DNA of 64,000 bases from Chelativorans salis (GCF_025336525.1 NZ_JAOCZP010000001.1:372001-436000), one strand, 5' to 3'. Shown: positions 54,426 to 64,000, numbered from the stretch's first letter. Translations and numbers: made by a program. Notes: generated from the letters alone by a model not told the origin.

Positions 54426-56023
54426 TCATCAATCCCATCCTGCCAGGCTTCAATCCCGACCCGTCCATCTGCCGGATGCACGAGGACTATTACATCGCCA
54501 CCTCGACCTTCGAGTGGTATCCCGGCGTGCAGATCCACCATTCCCGCGATCTCGTGAACTGGCGCCTCGCAAAGCGCCCGCTGGATCGCGCCAGCCAGCT
54601 CGACATGCGCGGCAACCCGGATTCCGGCGGCGTATGGGCCCCGTGCCTCTCCTACGCCGACGGGCTGTTCTGGCTGGTCTACACGGACGTCAAGCGCCTC
54701 GACGGCAACTTCAAGGATGCGCATAATTACATCGTGACGGCACCTGCCATCGAGGGGCCGTGGTCCGACCCCGTCTACGTCAACTCCTCCGGCTTCGACC
54801 CGTCGCTGTTCCACGACGACGGGCGCAAATGGTTCCTCAACATGGTGTGGAACCACCGCTCCAACTCCGTCGGCGGCAGCCCCAAGCATCCGGCCTTCGC
54901 CGGCATCCTCCTGCAGGAGTTCGATCCCAAGGCCGGCAGGCTCGTCGGCGAGGTCAAGAACGTCTTTACCGGCAGCGAACATGGCCTTGTGGAAGGTCCG
55001 CACCTCTTCAAGCGCGACGGCTGGTACTACATGACGGTGGCCGAGGGGGGCACCGGGTACGGCCACGCCGTCACCATGGCGCGCTCGCGCAACATCGACG
55101 GGCCTTACGAACTGCATCCGGACATCCATCTCTTCACCTCCAAGGACGCGCCGGAAGCCGAACTGCAGCGCGCCGGCCACGGCCAGGTGGTGGAGACCCC
55201 GGACGGTGCGGTCTATCACACGCATCTGTGCTCGCGCCCGCTCCCCGGCATCCGCCGCTCCCCGCTCGGCCGCGAGACGGCGATCCAGAAATGCGTGTGG
55301 AAGGAGGACGGCTGGCTCTACCCGGAGAGCGGGAGTCCCGTGCCGGCGGTGCGCGTCCCCTCTCCCTCCGACGTTGAGCCTCTGCCGCCCGAGCCCGTCG
55401 AACGCGTCTTCGACGGCGATGCCCTGCCCGACGAGTTCCAGTGGCTGCGCACGCCGCAGCCCGAGCGCATCTTCACCCTTACCGGCTCGGCGCTGAGGCT
55501 CATCGGTCGTGAATCCATCGGTAGCTGGTTCGAGCAGGCGCTGGTTGCCCGGCGGCAGGAGCACTGGCGCTACCGCGCCGAGACGCAACTCGACTTCCGC
55601 CCGACAACCTATCAGCAGGCTGCCGGCCTCACCGCCTATTACAACCGCCACAAGTTCCACTTCCTTGGCCTGACCTGGGACGAGAAGGCCGGCCGGTCGC
55701 TCACCATCCTGAGCTGCCCCGGCGAGTGGCCGGACGGGCGGCTCAAGTTTCCACTGGAAGAGCCGATCCCGCTGCCGACGGAAGGCCCGGTGAGCCTTGC
55801 CGCCGAGGTGAAGGAAGCTGAGCTGCGGTTCTTCTACAAGACCGACGGCGACTGGCAGGCTGTCGGCCCGGTGCTCGACGCCAGCGTGATCTCCGACGAG
55901 GGCGGGCGCGGCGAGCACGCCTCGTTCACCGGCGCCTTCGTCGGCATGATGTGCTTCGATACGAGCGGCAGTGCGCTGCCCGCCGACTTTTCCCGCTTCG
56001 CCTATGTTCCGGAGACGGGCTGA
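54422..56023 (+). CDS. Glycoside hydrolase family 43 (beta-xylosidase/arabinofuranosidase type)
   Basis: A 533-residue intracellular glycosidase with no signal peptide. The five-blade propeller carries the three GH43 acids: the base Asp in [16 protein letters not shown], the modulating Asp in [13 protein letters not shown], and the acid Glu in [22 protein letters not shown]-terminal beta-sandwich (from about 345, [20 protein letters not shown]) is like that of XynB3-type beta-xylosidases. The ATG at 54422 overlaps the reductase stop; the longer frame is overlap. It would trim xylo- or arabino-oligosaccharides brought in by the ABC importer. Confidence 0.9.
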   Translation: MIINPILPGFNPDPSICRMHEDYYIATSTFEWYPGVQIHHSRDLVNWRLAKRPLDRASQLDMRGNPDSGGVWAPCLSYADGLFWLVYTDVKRLDGNFKDAHNYIVTAPAIEGPWSDPVYVNSSGFDPSLFHDDGRKWFLNMVWNHRSNSVGGSPKHPAFAGILLQEFDPKAGRLVGEVKNVFTGSEHGLVEGPHLFKRDGWYYMTVAEGGTGYGHAVTMARSRNIDGPYELHPDIHLFTSKDAPEAELQRAGHGQVVETPDGAVYHTHLCSRPLPGIRRSPLGRETAIQKCVWKEDGWLYPESGSPVPAVRVPSPSDVEPLPPEPVERVFDGDALPDEFQWLRTPQPERIFTLTGSALRLIGRESIGSWFEQALVARRQEHWRYRAETQLDFRPTTYQQAAGLTAYYNRHKFHFLGLTWDEKAGRSLTILSCPGEWPDGRLKFPLEEPIPLPTEGPVSLAAEVKEAELRFFYKTDGDWQAVGPVLDASVISDEGGRGEHASFTGAFVGMMCFDTSGSALPADFSRFAYVPETG

Positions 56024-56871
56024 TGGCGAGTTTTCTGGAGGTCTATGATTGCCGGACCAGGCAAAGTGATGTCTTATACGAGACAGAAGACATGATCGAA
56101 GCACCGAACTGGTCGCCCGACGGTCGCTTCCTTGTCTTCAACGGCGACGGCCTTCTTTATCGGCTCGACGTCGCCGAAGATGCCGAGCCGCGGCGCATCG
56201 ACACCGGCTTCGCTGTCAACTGCAACAACGACCACGGTATTTCGCCCGACGGCACGAGGCTCGCCATCAGCGACAAGACGGAGGCAGGCGTTTCCTGCAT
56301 CTACACACTGCCCATTGAGGGCGGCACGCCACGCCGGGTGACGGAGGAGGTGCCCTCCTGGTGGCACGGCTGGTCGCCGGATGGCGAACGCCTAGCCTAT
56401 ACAGCCAAGCGCGGCGAGGCCTTCGATATCTACACGATCGGCGTTGAGGGCGGGGCCGAGACCCGCCTGACCGACGGCAGAGGCCATAATGACGGCCCCG
56501 ACTATACGCCTGACGGCGAATGGATCTGGTTCAACTCGAGCCGCAGCGGCACCGCACAGCTCTGGCGCATCCGCACCGATGGAAGCGGACTGGAGCAGAT
56601 GACCGACGACGAACGGGTGAACTGGTTTCCCCATCCCGCACCCGACGGCCGCACCGTGCTCTATCTTTCCTACGGGCGGGGGGTGGAAGGCCATCCGCGC
56701 GACCACGATGTGGAGCTGCGGCTGATGGACATCGACGGCGGCAACCGCCGCACGGAGGTCGAACTCTTCGGCGGACAGGGCTCGATCAACGTGCCCTGCT
56801 GGGCACCCGATGCGGGTGCCTTTGCCTATATCCGCTATTCGCGTGACAGCGCATCTGAAAAGGGAGGTTGA
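56023..56871 (+). CDS. TolB-like beta-propeller protein
   Basis: A 282-residue protein built of repeats with the SPDG signature: [15 protein letters not shown] (about 24-38), [56 protein letters not shown] and [14 protein letters not shown]. These make a six-bladed TolB/WD40-type propeller without a signal peptide, so it is cytoplasmic. Some relatives are oligogalacturonate lyase-like or bind sugar partners. The ATG overlaps the GH43 stop (TGATG). No catalytic function can be assigned. Confidence 0.8.
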   Translation: MASFLEVYDCRTRQSDVLYETEDMIEAPNWSPDGRFLVFNGDGLLYRLDVAEDAEPRRIDTGFAVNCNNDHGISPDGTRLAISDKTEAGVSCIYTLPIEGGTPRRVTEEVPSWWHGWSPDGERLAYTAKRGEAFDIYTIGVEGGAETRLTDGRGHNDGPDYTPDGEWIWFNSSRSGTAQLWRIRTDGSGLEQMTDDERVNWFPHPAPDGRTVLYLSYGRGVEGHPRDHDVELRLMDIDGGNRRTEVELFGGQGSINVPCWAPDAGAFAYIRYSRDSASEKGG

Positions 56872-56873
56872 AA

Positions 56874-57932
56874 ATGCCTAAGACGATGAAGGGACCAGCC
56901 ATCTTTCTGGCGCAGTTCGCAGGTGACGAGGCGCCGTTCAACACGCTGCCGAATATCGCCCGCTGGGCCGCCGGCCACGGCTACAAGGGCATCCAGATCC
57001 CGAGTTGGGACGGCCGCCTGTTCGATGTGAAAAAGGCCGCCGAGTCGAAGGAATATTGCGACGAGGTGAATGGCATTTGCGCCGACGCGGGGGTCGAGAT
57101 CACCGAGCTTTCGACGCATCTGCAAGGTCAGCTCGTCGCCACCCACCCGGCCTACGACCCGGCCTTCGACGCCTTCGCGCCCGAAAGCGTGCACAACGAT
57201 CCGAAGGCGCGCCAGGAGTGGGCGGTGGAGCAGGTGAAATACGCGGCAAAGGCCTCGCGAAATCTGGGGCTTGACGTGACGGTCTCCTTCTCCGGCGCGC
57301 TCGCCTTCCCCTACCTCTATCCCTGGCCGCAGCGCCCGGAGGGGCTGATCGATGAGGCCTTCACCGAGCTTGCCCGCCGCTGGAAGCCCATTTTCGACGC
57401 CTATGAGGACGAGGGCGTGGATGTTGCCTTCGAGCTGCATCCGGGCGAGGACCTGTTCGACGGCGCCACCTTCGAGATGTTCCTGGACAAGGTGGGCGGG
57501 CACAAGCGCTGCATGATCAACTATGATCCGTCGCATTTCCTCCTGCAGAAGCTCGATTATCTGGCCTTCATCGATATCTATCATGAGCGCATCTCGGCCT
57601 TCCACGTGAAGGATGCCGAGTTCAATCCCGACGGGCGCCAAGGCGTCTATTCGGGCTATCAGGGCTGGGTGAACCGTGCCGGCCGCTTCCGCTCGCTAGG
57701 CGACGGTCAGGTGGATTTCGTCGGCATCTTCTCGAAGCTTGCTCAGTATGACTACGATAGCTGGGCCGTGCTCGAATGGGAGTGCGCGCTGAAGCATCCC
57801 GAGCAGGGGGCGGCGGAAGGCGCGCCCTTCATCGCCGATCACATTATCCGTGTTACCGAAAAGGCGTTCGACGATTTCGCCGGCGGTGAGACCGACAGGG
57901 CTAAGCTGCGCAAGATGCTCGGCATTTCCTGA
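56874..57932 (+). CDS. TIM-barrel sugar phosphate isomerase/epimerase-like protein
   Basis: A 352-residue AP-endonuclease-2-fold protein, longer than the first paralogue at 51.5 kb. Barrel motifs: GYKGIQIPSWDGRLFDVKKA, VEITELSTHLQGQLVATHPA, VAFELHPGEDLFDGATFEMF, INYDPSHFLLQKLDYLAFID and FHVKDAEFNPDGRQGVYSGY. The Glu, Asp, His set for a divalent metal is intact. GGGAGG lies 8 bases before the ATG at 56874. It is paired with a Gfo/Idh gene 15 bases downstream. Homologues with this length occur beside 3-keto-sugar dehydrogenases; the role here is inferred. Confidence 0.85.
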   Translation: MPKTMKGPAIFLAQFAGDEAPFNTLPNIARWAAGHGYKGIQIPSWDGRLFDVKKAAESKEYCDEVNGICADAGVEITELSTHLQGQLVATHPAYDPAFDAFAPESVHNDPKARQEWAVEQVKYAAKASRNLGLDVTVSFSGALAFPYLYPWPQRPEGLIDEAFTELARRWKPIFDAYEDEGVDVAFELHPGEDLFDGATFEMFLDKVGGHKRCMINYDPSHFLLQKLDYLAFIDIYHERISAFHVKDAEFNPDGRQGVYSGYQGWVNRAGRFRSLGDGQVDFVGIFSKLAQYDYDSWAVLEWECALKHPEQGAAEGAPFIADHIIRVTEKAFDDFAGGETDRAKLRKMLGIS

Positions 57933-57947
57933 GACGAGGAGGCAAAT

Positions 57948-59138
57948 ATGGTTTCCGCATCCGCAAGTACAGAAGCTGCAAGCCCGGTGCGCCTCGGCAT
58001 GGTAGGCGGCGGCCAGGGCGCCTTCATCGGCGCCGTCCACCGCATGGCTGCCCGACTCGACGGACACTACACGCTTGTCGCCGGCGCGCTTTCTTCCGAC
58101 CCGGAGCGGGCGAAGGCGTCGGCGGCTGAGTTGGGCCTCGATCCGGAGCGTTCCTACGGCAGCTTCGAGGAGATGGCGCAAAAGGAGGGGGCGAGAAAGG
58201 ACGGCATCGAGGCCGTCAGCATCGTCACGCCCAACCACATGCACTATCCGGCGGCGAAGGTTTTCCTAGAAGCCGGCATCCACGTCATCTGTGACAAGCC
58301 GCTGACCTCGACCCTTAAGGACGCCAAGGCACTGGTGCAGGCCGTGGAGAAGAGCGGCAAGCTCTTCGTGCTCACCCACAACTATTCCGGCTATCCGATG
58401 ATACGCCAGGCGCGGCAGATGGTAAGCGAGGGCACGCTGGGCGAGATCGTGCTGGTGCAGGTGGAATATCCGCAGGACTGGCTGGCCGAGCCGATCGAGG
58501 AGACGGGCCAGAAGCAGGCCTCGTGGCGCACCGACCCGGCGCGTTCCGGCGCCGGCGGGGCCATCGGCGATATCGGCACCCATGCCTATCAACTCGCCAC
58601 TTTCGTGACGGGTCTGAAGGCGGAGAGTGTTGCGGCCGATCTCGACAGCTTCGTCTCCGGGCGGCGGCTCGACGACAATGCTCACGTCATGCTCCGCTTC
58701 GGCGCCAAGGGCGGCCGGCAGGCCAAGGGCACGATCTGGGTAAGCCAGGTCGCGCCAGGCAACGAGAACGGGCTGAAGCTACGGGTCTACGGCACCAAGG
58801 GCGGTCTTGAGTGGGTGCAAGCCGACCCGAACTACCTCTGGTACACGCCACTGGGCGAGCCGAAGCGGCTGATCACCCGCGGCGGTGCAGGCGCCAACGA
58901 GGCGGCGGCCGGCGTCACCCGCATCCCCGGCGGCCATCCGGAGGGATACTTGGAGGCTTTTGCCACGCTCTACACGGAGGCCGCCGGCGCCATCCGCAGC
59001 TTGCGAGGCGGCGGCAAGCAGCCGGAGGGCCTGATCCTGCCGACGGTGGAGGACGGGCTGGAGGGCATGCGCTTCATTCAGGCCTGCGTCACCTCCTCGC
59101 AGGCCGACGCGGCCTGGACGCGGCTTGAGGCCGTTTAA
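57948..59138 (+). CDS. Gfo/Idh/MocA-family oxidoreductase, second copy
   Basis: A 396-residue NAD(P)-dependent dehydrogenase. VRLGMVGGGQGAFIGAVHRM is the cofactor motif, VICDKPLTSTLKDAKALVQA the catalytic-lysine motif, and GAGGAIGDIGTHAYQLATFV the active-site Asp and His. The sequence is clearly distinct from the copy at 52.2 kb, so it should oxidise another position or sugar. GAGGAGG precedes the ATG. It is the last gene of the cluster, followed by a large hairpin. Confidence 0.9.
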   Translation: MVSASASTEAASPVRLGMVGGGQGAFIGAVHRMAARLDGHYTLVAGALSSDPERAKASAAELGLDPERSYGSFEEMAQKEGARKDGIEAVSIVTPNHMHYPAAKVFLEAGIHVICDKPLTSTLKDAKALVQAVEKSGKLFVLTHNYSGYPMIRQARQMVSEGTLGEIVLVQVEYPQDWLAEPIEETGQKQASWRTDPARSGAGGAIGDIGTHAYQLATFVTGLKAESVAADLDSFVSGRRLDDNAHVMLRFGAKGGRQAKGTIWVSQVAPGNENGLKLRVYGTKGGLEWVQADPNYLWYTPLGEPKRLITRGGAGANEAAAGVTRIPGGHPEGYLEAFATLYTEAAGAIRSLRGGGKQPEGLILPTVEDGLEGMRFIQACVTSSQADAAWTRLEAV

Positions 59139-59163
59139 GGCCGGTTCATAGGGGCTGGAGGTG

Positions 59164-59217
59164 CCTTCGCCCTACGTTGCCCCTCTCTGTCCTGCCGGAC
59201 AGAGGGGGGCGAAGACC
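59164..59217. terminator. Large bidirectional hairpin between convergent genes
   Basis: The core CTCTGTCC-TGCC-GGACAGAG (59185-59204) extends outward through C/G pairs to a stem of about 14 bases (59179-59210), and an outer CTTCGCC/GGCGAAG pairing adds more. It lies between the convergent Gfo/Idh and universal stress genes. The sequence CTCTGTCCTGCCGGACA also recurs as an intergenic repeat in rhizobial genomes, so it may be both a terminator and a repeat copy. Confidence 0.7.
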
Positions 59218-59243
59218 TCCGAGCCTACCGCCCCCAAATCGCC

Positions 59244-59669
59244 CTACCGCACCACCAGAACCGAAATCCCGGCATGGCGGACGACGCGGGCGGCGTTGGG
59301 GCCTAGGAGATAGTCCTCGGGGCCCGGCCGCATGGCTGACAGAACGATGAGGTCGGCCTTGACGACGTCGGCAAAGCGCAGGATTTCGCGGTAGATCGAG
59401 CCGTGACCGACGATGTGGCGGTACTTGATGTCGTCGGGCACGTGCTCCTTGGTGAAGGTGTGCAGCGCCTCGTTGGCGTGGTCGATCGCCTCCTGCTCGT
59501 GCTCTTTGGGGAAGAATCCGCCGACGATGGACATGCCGTAGTCGGGCACGACCGTCATCACATGCAGGCGGCTGCCGAAGGTTCGGGCATAGTCGATGGC
59601 CGTCCGGAGCGTGCGCACCTCGCTGTCGGCATGGCCAAGATCGATGGAAACGAGGATGTCCTTGTACAT
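59244..59669 (-). CDS. Universal stress protein (UspA family)
   Basis: A 141-residue cytoplasmic alpha/beta protein. DILVSIDLGHADSEVRTLRT opens the fold, and LLGPNAARVVRHAGISVLVV carries the G-x2-G-x9-G nucleotide-binding motif of ATP-binding members. It is encoded 12 bases after the TRAP permease on the same strand. In the TeaABC TRAP system the fused or adjacent UspA protein TeaD modulates transport, so a regulatory link to this transporter is likely. GGAGAT precedes the ATG. Confidence 0.9.
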   Translation of the reverse strand: MYKDILVSIDLGHADSEVRTLRTAIDYARTFGSRLHVMTVVPDYGMSIVGGFFPKEHEQEAIDHANEALHTFTKEHVPDDIKYRHIVGHGSIYREILRFADVVKADLIVLSAMRPGPEDYLLGPNAARVVRHAGISVLVVR

Positions 59670-59680
59670 GTTCTATCTCC

Positions 59681-62362
59681 TCACGCGGCGGCCGGCCTTG
59701 GCTTGGGATTGCCGGCCAGGGTGCCCCCGCGACGGCGCTGCAGGAAGGCCACAAGCGCCAGGATGAGAACGGCCGGGATGTAGAACACCTCGCGCGGCAT
59801 GCGCTCGGCGGCCACTTCCACGGCGGTGATCTGCACCGGCTCTTCGGCATAAAAGTCCATGTTGGACAGCGTCCGGCCGGCGAGACTGTTCATATCGAGC
59901 GGCTCGTCGAGGATAGTGGTGCCGTTCTCGATGCGAACGGGCAGGCCAATGGCCTCCTCGAAGCGTTCCTCGCCACTGGCACCCGCCTCGCCCAGGCTGA
60001 AGGCCATGGTGCGCTCCAGCATCTGGTCGGGGTTGTCGAAGTTCGGACCGCGAATGACGAGGCGCACCTGCGCGGCATCCGGTTCGCCCTCGACCGCCTC
60101 AAAGATGCGCTGCGGCTCCACCTGGTCGAAAGGCGGCTGCACGAGGTCGAGGAAGAAGCCCGGCCGCAGGAGCATGAAGGTGACCAAAAGCAGAGCAGCC
60201 GACTCCCACATGCGCGATTTCACCATGAAGAAGCCCTGCGTGGCGGCAGCGAAGATGAGCATGGCCACCGTCGCCAGACAGAATACCGAGACGGCGCCGA
60301 CGAAACCGACGTCGATCAGGAGCAGATCAGTGTTGAAGACGAAGATGAAGGGGAGCAGCACCGTCCTCAGCGAATAGAAGAAGGCGGTGAAGCCGGTCTT
60401 CAGCGGGTCGCCTCCCGAGACCGCTGCCGCCGCGAAAGAGGCAAGCCCCACCGGCGGCGTCACGTCGGCCATGATGCCGAAATAGAAGACGAACATGTGG
60501 GCGGCAATCAGCGGGATCAAAACGCCGTTGGCGGCGCCCAACTGCACGATAACCGGCGCCATCAGCGAGGAGACGACGATGTAGTTCGCCGTCGTCGGCA
60601 GGCCCATACCGAGCACCAGGCTGATCATCGCCGTGAAGACCAGGATCAGGAAGATATTGCCGCCCGACAGGAACTCCACGAACTCGGCCATCACCTGGCC
60701 GATACCCGTCAACGTGACCGTGCCGACGATGATGCCGGCGGCCGCGGTGGCGCAGGCGATGCCGATCATGTTGCGCGCGCCGGTGATCAGGCCGGCCATG
60801 AGATCAGAAAAGCCCTCGGCGAAGGCGGCGCGCTGCTCGGGCAATTGCAACCCGCGGAACACAGCCTTCATCGGCTTCTGGGTGAGGATGATGAAAATGA
60901 GCAGGAGCACCGCGTAGAATGCAGAGAGGCCGGGCGAGGATCGCTCGATCATCAGGAACCAGATGAGGACGACGAGGGGCAGAAGATAGTGCAGACCGGT
61001 CTTCAAGACCTCAGTCGCAATCGGCAACTCTACGACCGGAGCGTTCGGGTCATCCAGTTCCAGGTCGGGCGCGCGGGCCGCGTACCAGACGAGCCCCACA
61101 TAAACGCCAAGCATTGCCAGAATCAGCACCGGACCGGAAATGCCGGGGATAAGCCAGCGCACGAAGGCGATGCCGTAATAGATGAGGCCGGCGAGGATGA
61201 CGATCGAGGCGATGGTGATGCCGGCGCGCAGGAGCGCGATCGTCGCTGGATGCGTCTGGCGCTTTTCCAGCATCGGCATGTCGTTCTTCACTGCCTCCAG
61301 ATGCACCAGGTAGAGAAGCGCGATGTAGGAGATCACCGCCGGCAGGAAGGCGTGCTTGATGACCTGCAGGTAGGGGATGCCGACATACTCGACCATCAGG
61401 AAGGCGGCCGCACCCATGACAGGCGGCATGATCTGGCCATTGACGGAACTCGCCACCTCGACGGAGCCTGCTTTCTCCCGCGTGAATCCGACTCTCTTCA
61501 TGAGGGGGATAGTGAAGGTGCCGGTCGTCACCACGTTGGCGATGGAGGAGCCGGAGATGAGGCCTGTCATCATCGACGCGAGGACGGCGGCCTTGGCCGG
61601 CCCGCCTCGCAGGTGGCCGAGCAGCGCGAAGGCGAGCTTGATGAAAAAATTGCCGGCGCCCGCCCGGTCGAGCATGGAGCCGAACAAAACGAACAGGAAG
61701 ACGAAGGCCGACGAGACGCCGAGCGCGACGCCGAAGACGCCGTTGGGCGACAGCCACATCTGGTCCATGGCGCGTGGGAAGGAGGCGCCGCCCCAGCGGA
61801 TGATATCGGGAATAAGGGTCGAAGAGCCGAAGAAGACATAGCCGAGGAAGACAATCGCCACGATCATCAGCGGGGGACCGAGCGCGCGGCGGGTGGCTTC
61901 CAGGAGCAGCACCATGCCCATGCCGGCGACAATCAGATCCTGGGTTATGGGCAGGCCGGGCCGGCGGGCAAGGTCGCGATAGAAAACGAAGACATAAAGC
62001 GCGCATGCCGCCGCCAACAGCGCCAACACCCAGTCGAGCTTGGGAATGCGGTCACGCGGGCTGCGGGGGAAGGCCGGGAATGCCATGTAGGCAAGGAACA
62101 GGCCGAAGGCCAGATGGATGGCACGCGTCTGCGCGTCATTGAGGACGAGACCGAGCCCCGTCAGGCTCGACAGCATGAAGGGCAAGGGCGAGGCGATGTA
62201 GAGCTGGAAGAGCGACCAGCAGAGCGCCACGCCGGCAATGATGTAGCCCGAGGTTCCAGCAGGATCGCGCGCGCCCGTATCGGTGGAAGCGACGAGGTCC
62301 TGCAGGTCGTCATTGGCAAGCTGCGTTTGCGCACCCCCGGCGCCCTTGGTGTCTTCAGCCAT
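59681..62362 (-). CDS. TRAP transporter fused permease, long form (TAXI family)
   Basis: An 893-residue inner-membrane protein. A soluble N-terminus of about 40 residues precedes the DctQ-like helices, then the DctM domain with SGSSIANVVTTGTFTIPLMK, NGQIMPPVMGAAAFLMVEYV and later GMGLPTTANYIVVSSLMAPV. The last about 180 residues hold two helices around a periplasmic-looking domain (from VQPPFDQVEPQRIFEAVEGE). This is the long TAXI permease form, clearly different from the 627-residue permease at the left end. The binding protein is encoded upstream. Substrates of long forms may include C4-dicarboxylates or glutamate; none is certain. Confidence 0.93.
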   Translation of the reverse strand: MAEDTKGAGGAQTQLANDDLQDLVASTDTGARDPAGTSGYIIAGVALCWSLFQLYIASPLPFMLSSLTGLGLVLNDAQTRAIHLAFGLFLAYMAFPAFPRSPRDRIPKLDWVLALLAAACALYVFVFYRDLARRPGLPITQDLIVAGMGMVLLLEATRRALGPPLMIVAIVFLGYVFFGSSTLIPDIIRWGGASFPRAMDQMWLSPNGVFGVALGVSSAFVFLFVLFGSMLDRAGAGNFFIKLAFALLGHLRGGPAKAAVLASMMTGLISGSSIANVVTTGTFTIPLMKRVGFTREKAGSVEVASSVNGQIMPPVMGAAAFLMVEYVGIPYLQVIKHAFLPAVISYIALLYLVHLEAVKNDMPMLEKRQTHPATIALLRAGITIASIVILAGLIYYGIAFVRWLIPGISGPVLILAMLGVYVGLVWYAARAPDLELDDPNAPVVELPIATEVLKTGLHYLLPLVVLIWFLMIERSSPGLSAFYAVLLLIFIILTQKPMKAVFRGLQLPEQRAAFAEGFSDLMAGLITGARNMIGIACATAAAGIIVGTVTLTGIGQVMAEFVEFLSGGNIFLILVFTAMISLVLGMGLPTTANYIVVSSLMAPVIVQLGAANGVLIPLIAAHMFVFYFGIMADVTPPVGLASFAAAAVSGGDPLKTGFTAFFYSLRTVLLPFIFVFNTDLLLIDVGFVGAVSVFCLATVAMLIFAAATQGFFMVKSRMWESAALLLVTFMLLRPGFFLDLVQPPFDQVEPQRIFEAVEGEPDAAQVRLVIRGPNFDNPDQMLERTMAFSLGEAGASGEERFEEAIGLPVRIENGTTILDEPLDMNSLAGRTLSNMDFYAEEPVQITAVEVAAERMPREVFYIPAVLILALVAFLQRRRGGTLAGNPKPRPAAA

Positions 62363-62421
62363 TCGTTGTCCCCCTCGAGACAGTTATCGTTCTTGCGCGC
62401 CCCCAATCCGGCGAAGCGAAA

Positions 62422-62447
62422 AAGGGCGCCCGACGGGGGGCGCCCTT
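62422..62447 (-). terminator. Terminator-like hairpin between TAXI binding protein and permease
   Basis: AAGGGCGCCC pairs perfectly with GGGCGCCCTT (10 bases, 6-base loop). On the minus strand it is followed directly by TTTTT, making a near-canonical intrinsic terminator 15 bases after the binding-protein stop. Since the permease must still be transcribed, it is probably a leaky attenuator. Confidence 0.75.
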
Positions 62448-62461
62448 GTTGCGAAGGCTGC

Positions 62462-63442
62462 TTAGTTGAGCCAGCCCTTTTCCTGGTAGTACTTCTCCGC
62501 ACCCGGATGCACCGGCGCGGAATTGCCCTGGCTCACCATCTGCTCGGGCGTGAGGTTGGCAAGTGCCGGATGCAGGCCCTTGAAGTCCTCGAAATTATCG
62601 AACACCGACGAGACGAAGGTGTAGACGACATCCTCGGGAACATCGGCGGAGGTTACGACCGTCGCGCCGACGCCGAAGGTGTTCACGTCCTCATCCGTGC
62701 CACGGTACATGCCGCCGGGAATGACGGCCTTGAAGTAGTACGGATTGTTCTCCACCAGCGCATCGACCGCTTCTCCCTCGACCGGCACGATAATGCTGTC
62801 GCAGGTGGTGGTCGCCTCCTCGATAGCGCCTGCCGGATGGCCGACGGTGTAAGCGAAGGCGTCTATGTTGTTGTCGCAGAGCGCGGAGCTCTGTTCGGCC
62901 GGCGCAAGCTCAGCGGCGAGCGCAAAGTCGGAATTGGTCCAGCCCTTCTCGGCGATCAGCAGATCCATCAGCGCGCGCTGGCCGGAGCCGGGGTTGCCGA
63001 TGTTGACGCGCTTGCCCTTGAGATCGTCAAACTCGGAGATGCCGGAATCGGCGCGGGCCACGACGGTCAGCGGTTCGGGGTGGAGCGAGAAGACCGAGCG
63101 CAGGTTCTCATGCGCGCCGTCTTCGGCGAAATTCGCCTCGCCGTTGGCGGCATTGTACTGCACGTCCGACTGGACGACGCCGAATTCCAGATCGCCGCCT
63201 TTGATGGCGTTGACGTTGAACACCGAGCCGCCGGTGGATTCAACCGAGCAGCGGATGCCGTGCTCGCGGCGGGTCTGGTTCATCAGCCGGCAGATGGCAC
63301 CGCCTACGGGATAGTAGACGCCCGTGACGCCGCCCGTGCCGACCGATACGAAGCGCTGGTCCTGCGCCATCGCCGCTCCCGCCGACAGCGCGCCGAGCAT
63401 CGCTGCGGCAATGCCGAAGCCGAGAATCCGATTTGGTTTCAT
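62462..63442 (-). CDS. TAXI-family TRAP transporter solute-binding protein
   Basis: A 326-residue periplasmic protein with a signal peptide ([20 protein letters not shown] to AMAQ). The mature start [20 protein letters not shown] is the textbook TAXI opening, followed by [20 protein letters not shown] and [23 protein letters not shown] lies before the ATG. It feeds the 893-residue permease. It shares only family features with the TAXI protein at the left end, so the two systems carry different ligands. Confidence 0.94.
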   Translation of the reverse strand: MKPNRILGFGIAAAMLGALSAGAAMAQDQRFVSVGTGGVTGVYYPVGGAICRLMNQTRREHGIRCSVESTGGSVFNVNAIKGGDLEFGVVQSDVQYNAANGEANFAEDGAHENLRSVFSLHPEPLTVVARADSGISEFDDLKGKRVNIGNPGSGQRALMDLLIAEKGWTNSDFALAAELAPAEQSSALCDNNIDAFAYTVGHPAGAIEEATTTCDSIIVPVEGEAVDALVENNPYYFKAVIPGGMYRGTDEDVNTFGVGATVVTSADVPEDVVYTFVSSVFDNFEDFKGLHPALANLTPEQMVSQGNSAPVHPGAEKYYQEKGWLN

Positions 63443-63723
63443 ACTGCGTCTCCCTCTAAGTGCATTTTTCGCAACTCATTGCACGTCATTGTTTCCGGCC
63501 CATCCCGTTTTTCGGGGAGCCGCCCACCACCGGGCACTCACGTGCGGAATGCCCGGCCGGCCTTGCTGCGCAGCCCAGGCGAGGGAGCGTGAAATGTCCC
63601 CTCGCCCAAGTCAGTGGATAGACTGCGCAATTTGGCGGAAGATGCAACATATTGTTGTGCTGGCCCGCAGGCGACGCGCCGGCACTATGCTGCTTTCCTC
63701 CCATTGTTTCCCCTCCGCTTGTC

Positions 63724-64000
63724 TCAAATAGCTGCCGCGTCGACGGCCTCGCCGAGACGCTCGACGATCGTATCAGCCGTCTGCCGGTCCAGTATGAACG
63801 GCGGGGCGATGAGCACATGGTCGCCGCGCTTGCCATCGATGGTGCCGCCGGCGGGATAGACCATCAGGCCGCGTGCCATGGCCTCCTTCTTCACCCGCGC
63901 GTGGAGCTTTTTCGCCGGCTCGAACGGCTCCTTCGTCGATCGGTCGGCGACCAACTCCAGCCCCAGGAACAGCCCGCGTCCGCGGATGTCGCCGACATGG
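63724..64000 (-). CDS. Class III (PLP-dependent) aminotransferase, C-terminal fragment
   Basis: The last about 91 codons of a minus-strand gene that continues past the right edge. The end reads HVGDIRGRGLFLGLELVADR, then TVDGK-like GGTIDGKRGDHVLIAPPFIL and DTIVERLGEAVD, the usual C-terminal domain of omega-amino acid and ornithine-type aminotransferases. The PLP-binding lysine is outside the window. It is on the same strand as the TRAP genes, 281 bases upstream of the binding protein, so a shared unit is uncertain. Confidence 0.85.
   Translation of the reverse strand, partial: HVGDIRGRGLFLGLELVADRSTKEPFEPAKKLHARVKKEAMARGLMVYPAGGTIDGKRGDHVLIAPPFILDRQTADTIVERLGEAVDAAAI

Noticed and set aside
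60497-63592. Plus-strand open frame of 1031 codons opposite the TRAP genes
   Set aside because: Composition is His/Asp/Arg/Gly-rich throughout, and it spans two well-supported minus-strand genes and their intercistronic terminator. A striking length but a GC-driven shadow.

Overview
The window is GC-rich chromosomal DNA of an alphaproteobacterium, most likely of the order Hyphomicrobiales (Rhizobiales; Phyllobacteriaceae or Rhizobiaceae type). The signs are a Sinorhizobium-like iolR-C-D-E-B inositol operon with GGAA-N6-TTCC operator motifs, moc-type (rhizopine) homologues, TAXI-type TRAP transporters, several binding-protein sugar ABC systems, and a palindromic intergenic repeat typical of rhizobial genomes. 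The organism reads as a soil or plant-associated heterotroph specialised in sugars, polyols and aromatic acids.

Layout. 1-7.7 kb: an aromatic or organic acid island with an aldehyde dehydrogenase start (cut by the left edge), a TAXI TRAP transporter, a class II aldolase/decarboxylase, a LysR regulator, and a divergent 3-hydroxybenzoate 4-monooxygenase/MarR pair (mobA/mobR type) with a clear operator. 7.7-8.8 kb: the wreck of a tyrosine integrase and its repeats, lying directly at the 3' end of guaA, a classic island insertion site. 8.8-25.3 kb: mostly housekeeping and general genes: guaA, an HxlR regulator, a SnoaL-like protein, a thioesterase, an rRNA m5C methyltransferase, an aldo/keto reductase, OxyR, an aquaporin, guaB, a DUF898 protein with an M48 protease, a GNAT, an MFS exporter, rlmE, a Ppx/GppA phosphatase and tRNA-Gln(CUG).

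25.6-44.7 kb: a PagL-like outer-membrane hydrolase, then a large inositol region. On the minus strand are iolR-iolC-iolD-iolE-DUF3329-iolB, an iolG-type dehydrogenase, an SDR, a ribose-type ABC importer, an IolI-like isomerase and a LacI regulator. Divergent from LacI on the plus strand is a five-gene operon: a MocD-like di-iron oxygenase, a MocE Rieske ferredoxin, a MocF reductase, a PanB-like protein with an altered active site, and PurU. I read this as import and oxidative demethylation of a methylated inositol or rhizopine, with the released C1 unit passing through folate and the ring feeding the iol pathway. It is the most interesting system in the window.

44.7-59.1 kb: galM and a LacI regulator, then a divergent operon-like run: an ABC importer (binding protein, two permeases, ATPase), a TIM-barrel isomerase, a Gfo/Idh dehydrogenase, an aldo/keto reductase, a GH43 glycosidase, a TolB-like beta-propeller, a second TIM-barrel protein and a second Gfo/Idh protein. 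This suggests uptake and redox-based breakdown of plant oligosaccharides. 59.2-64 kb: a universal stress protein, a second TAXI TRAP transporter and the end of a class III aminotransferase.

No rRNA, CRISPR array, intact insertion sequence or replication origin was seen. Starts were moved from the longest frame where a ribosome-binding site or family alignment argued for it. No searches could be run; family names rest on motifs and remembered family sequences.
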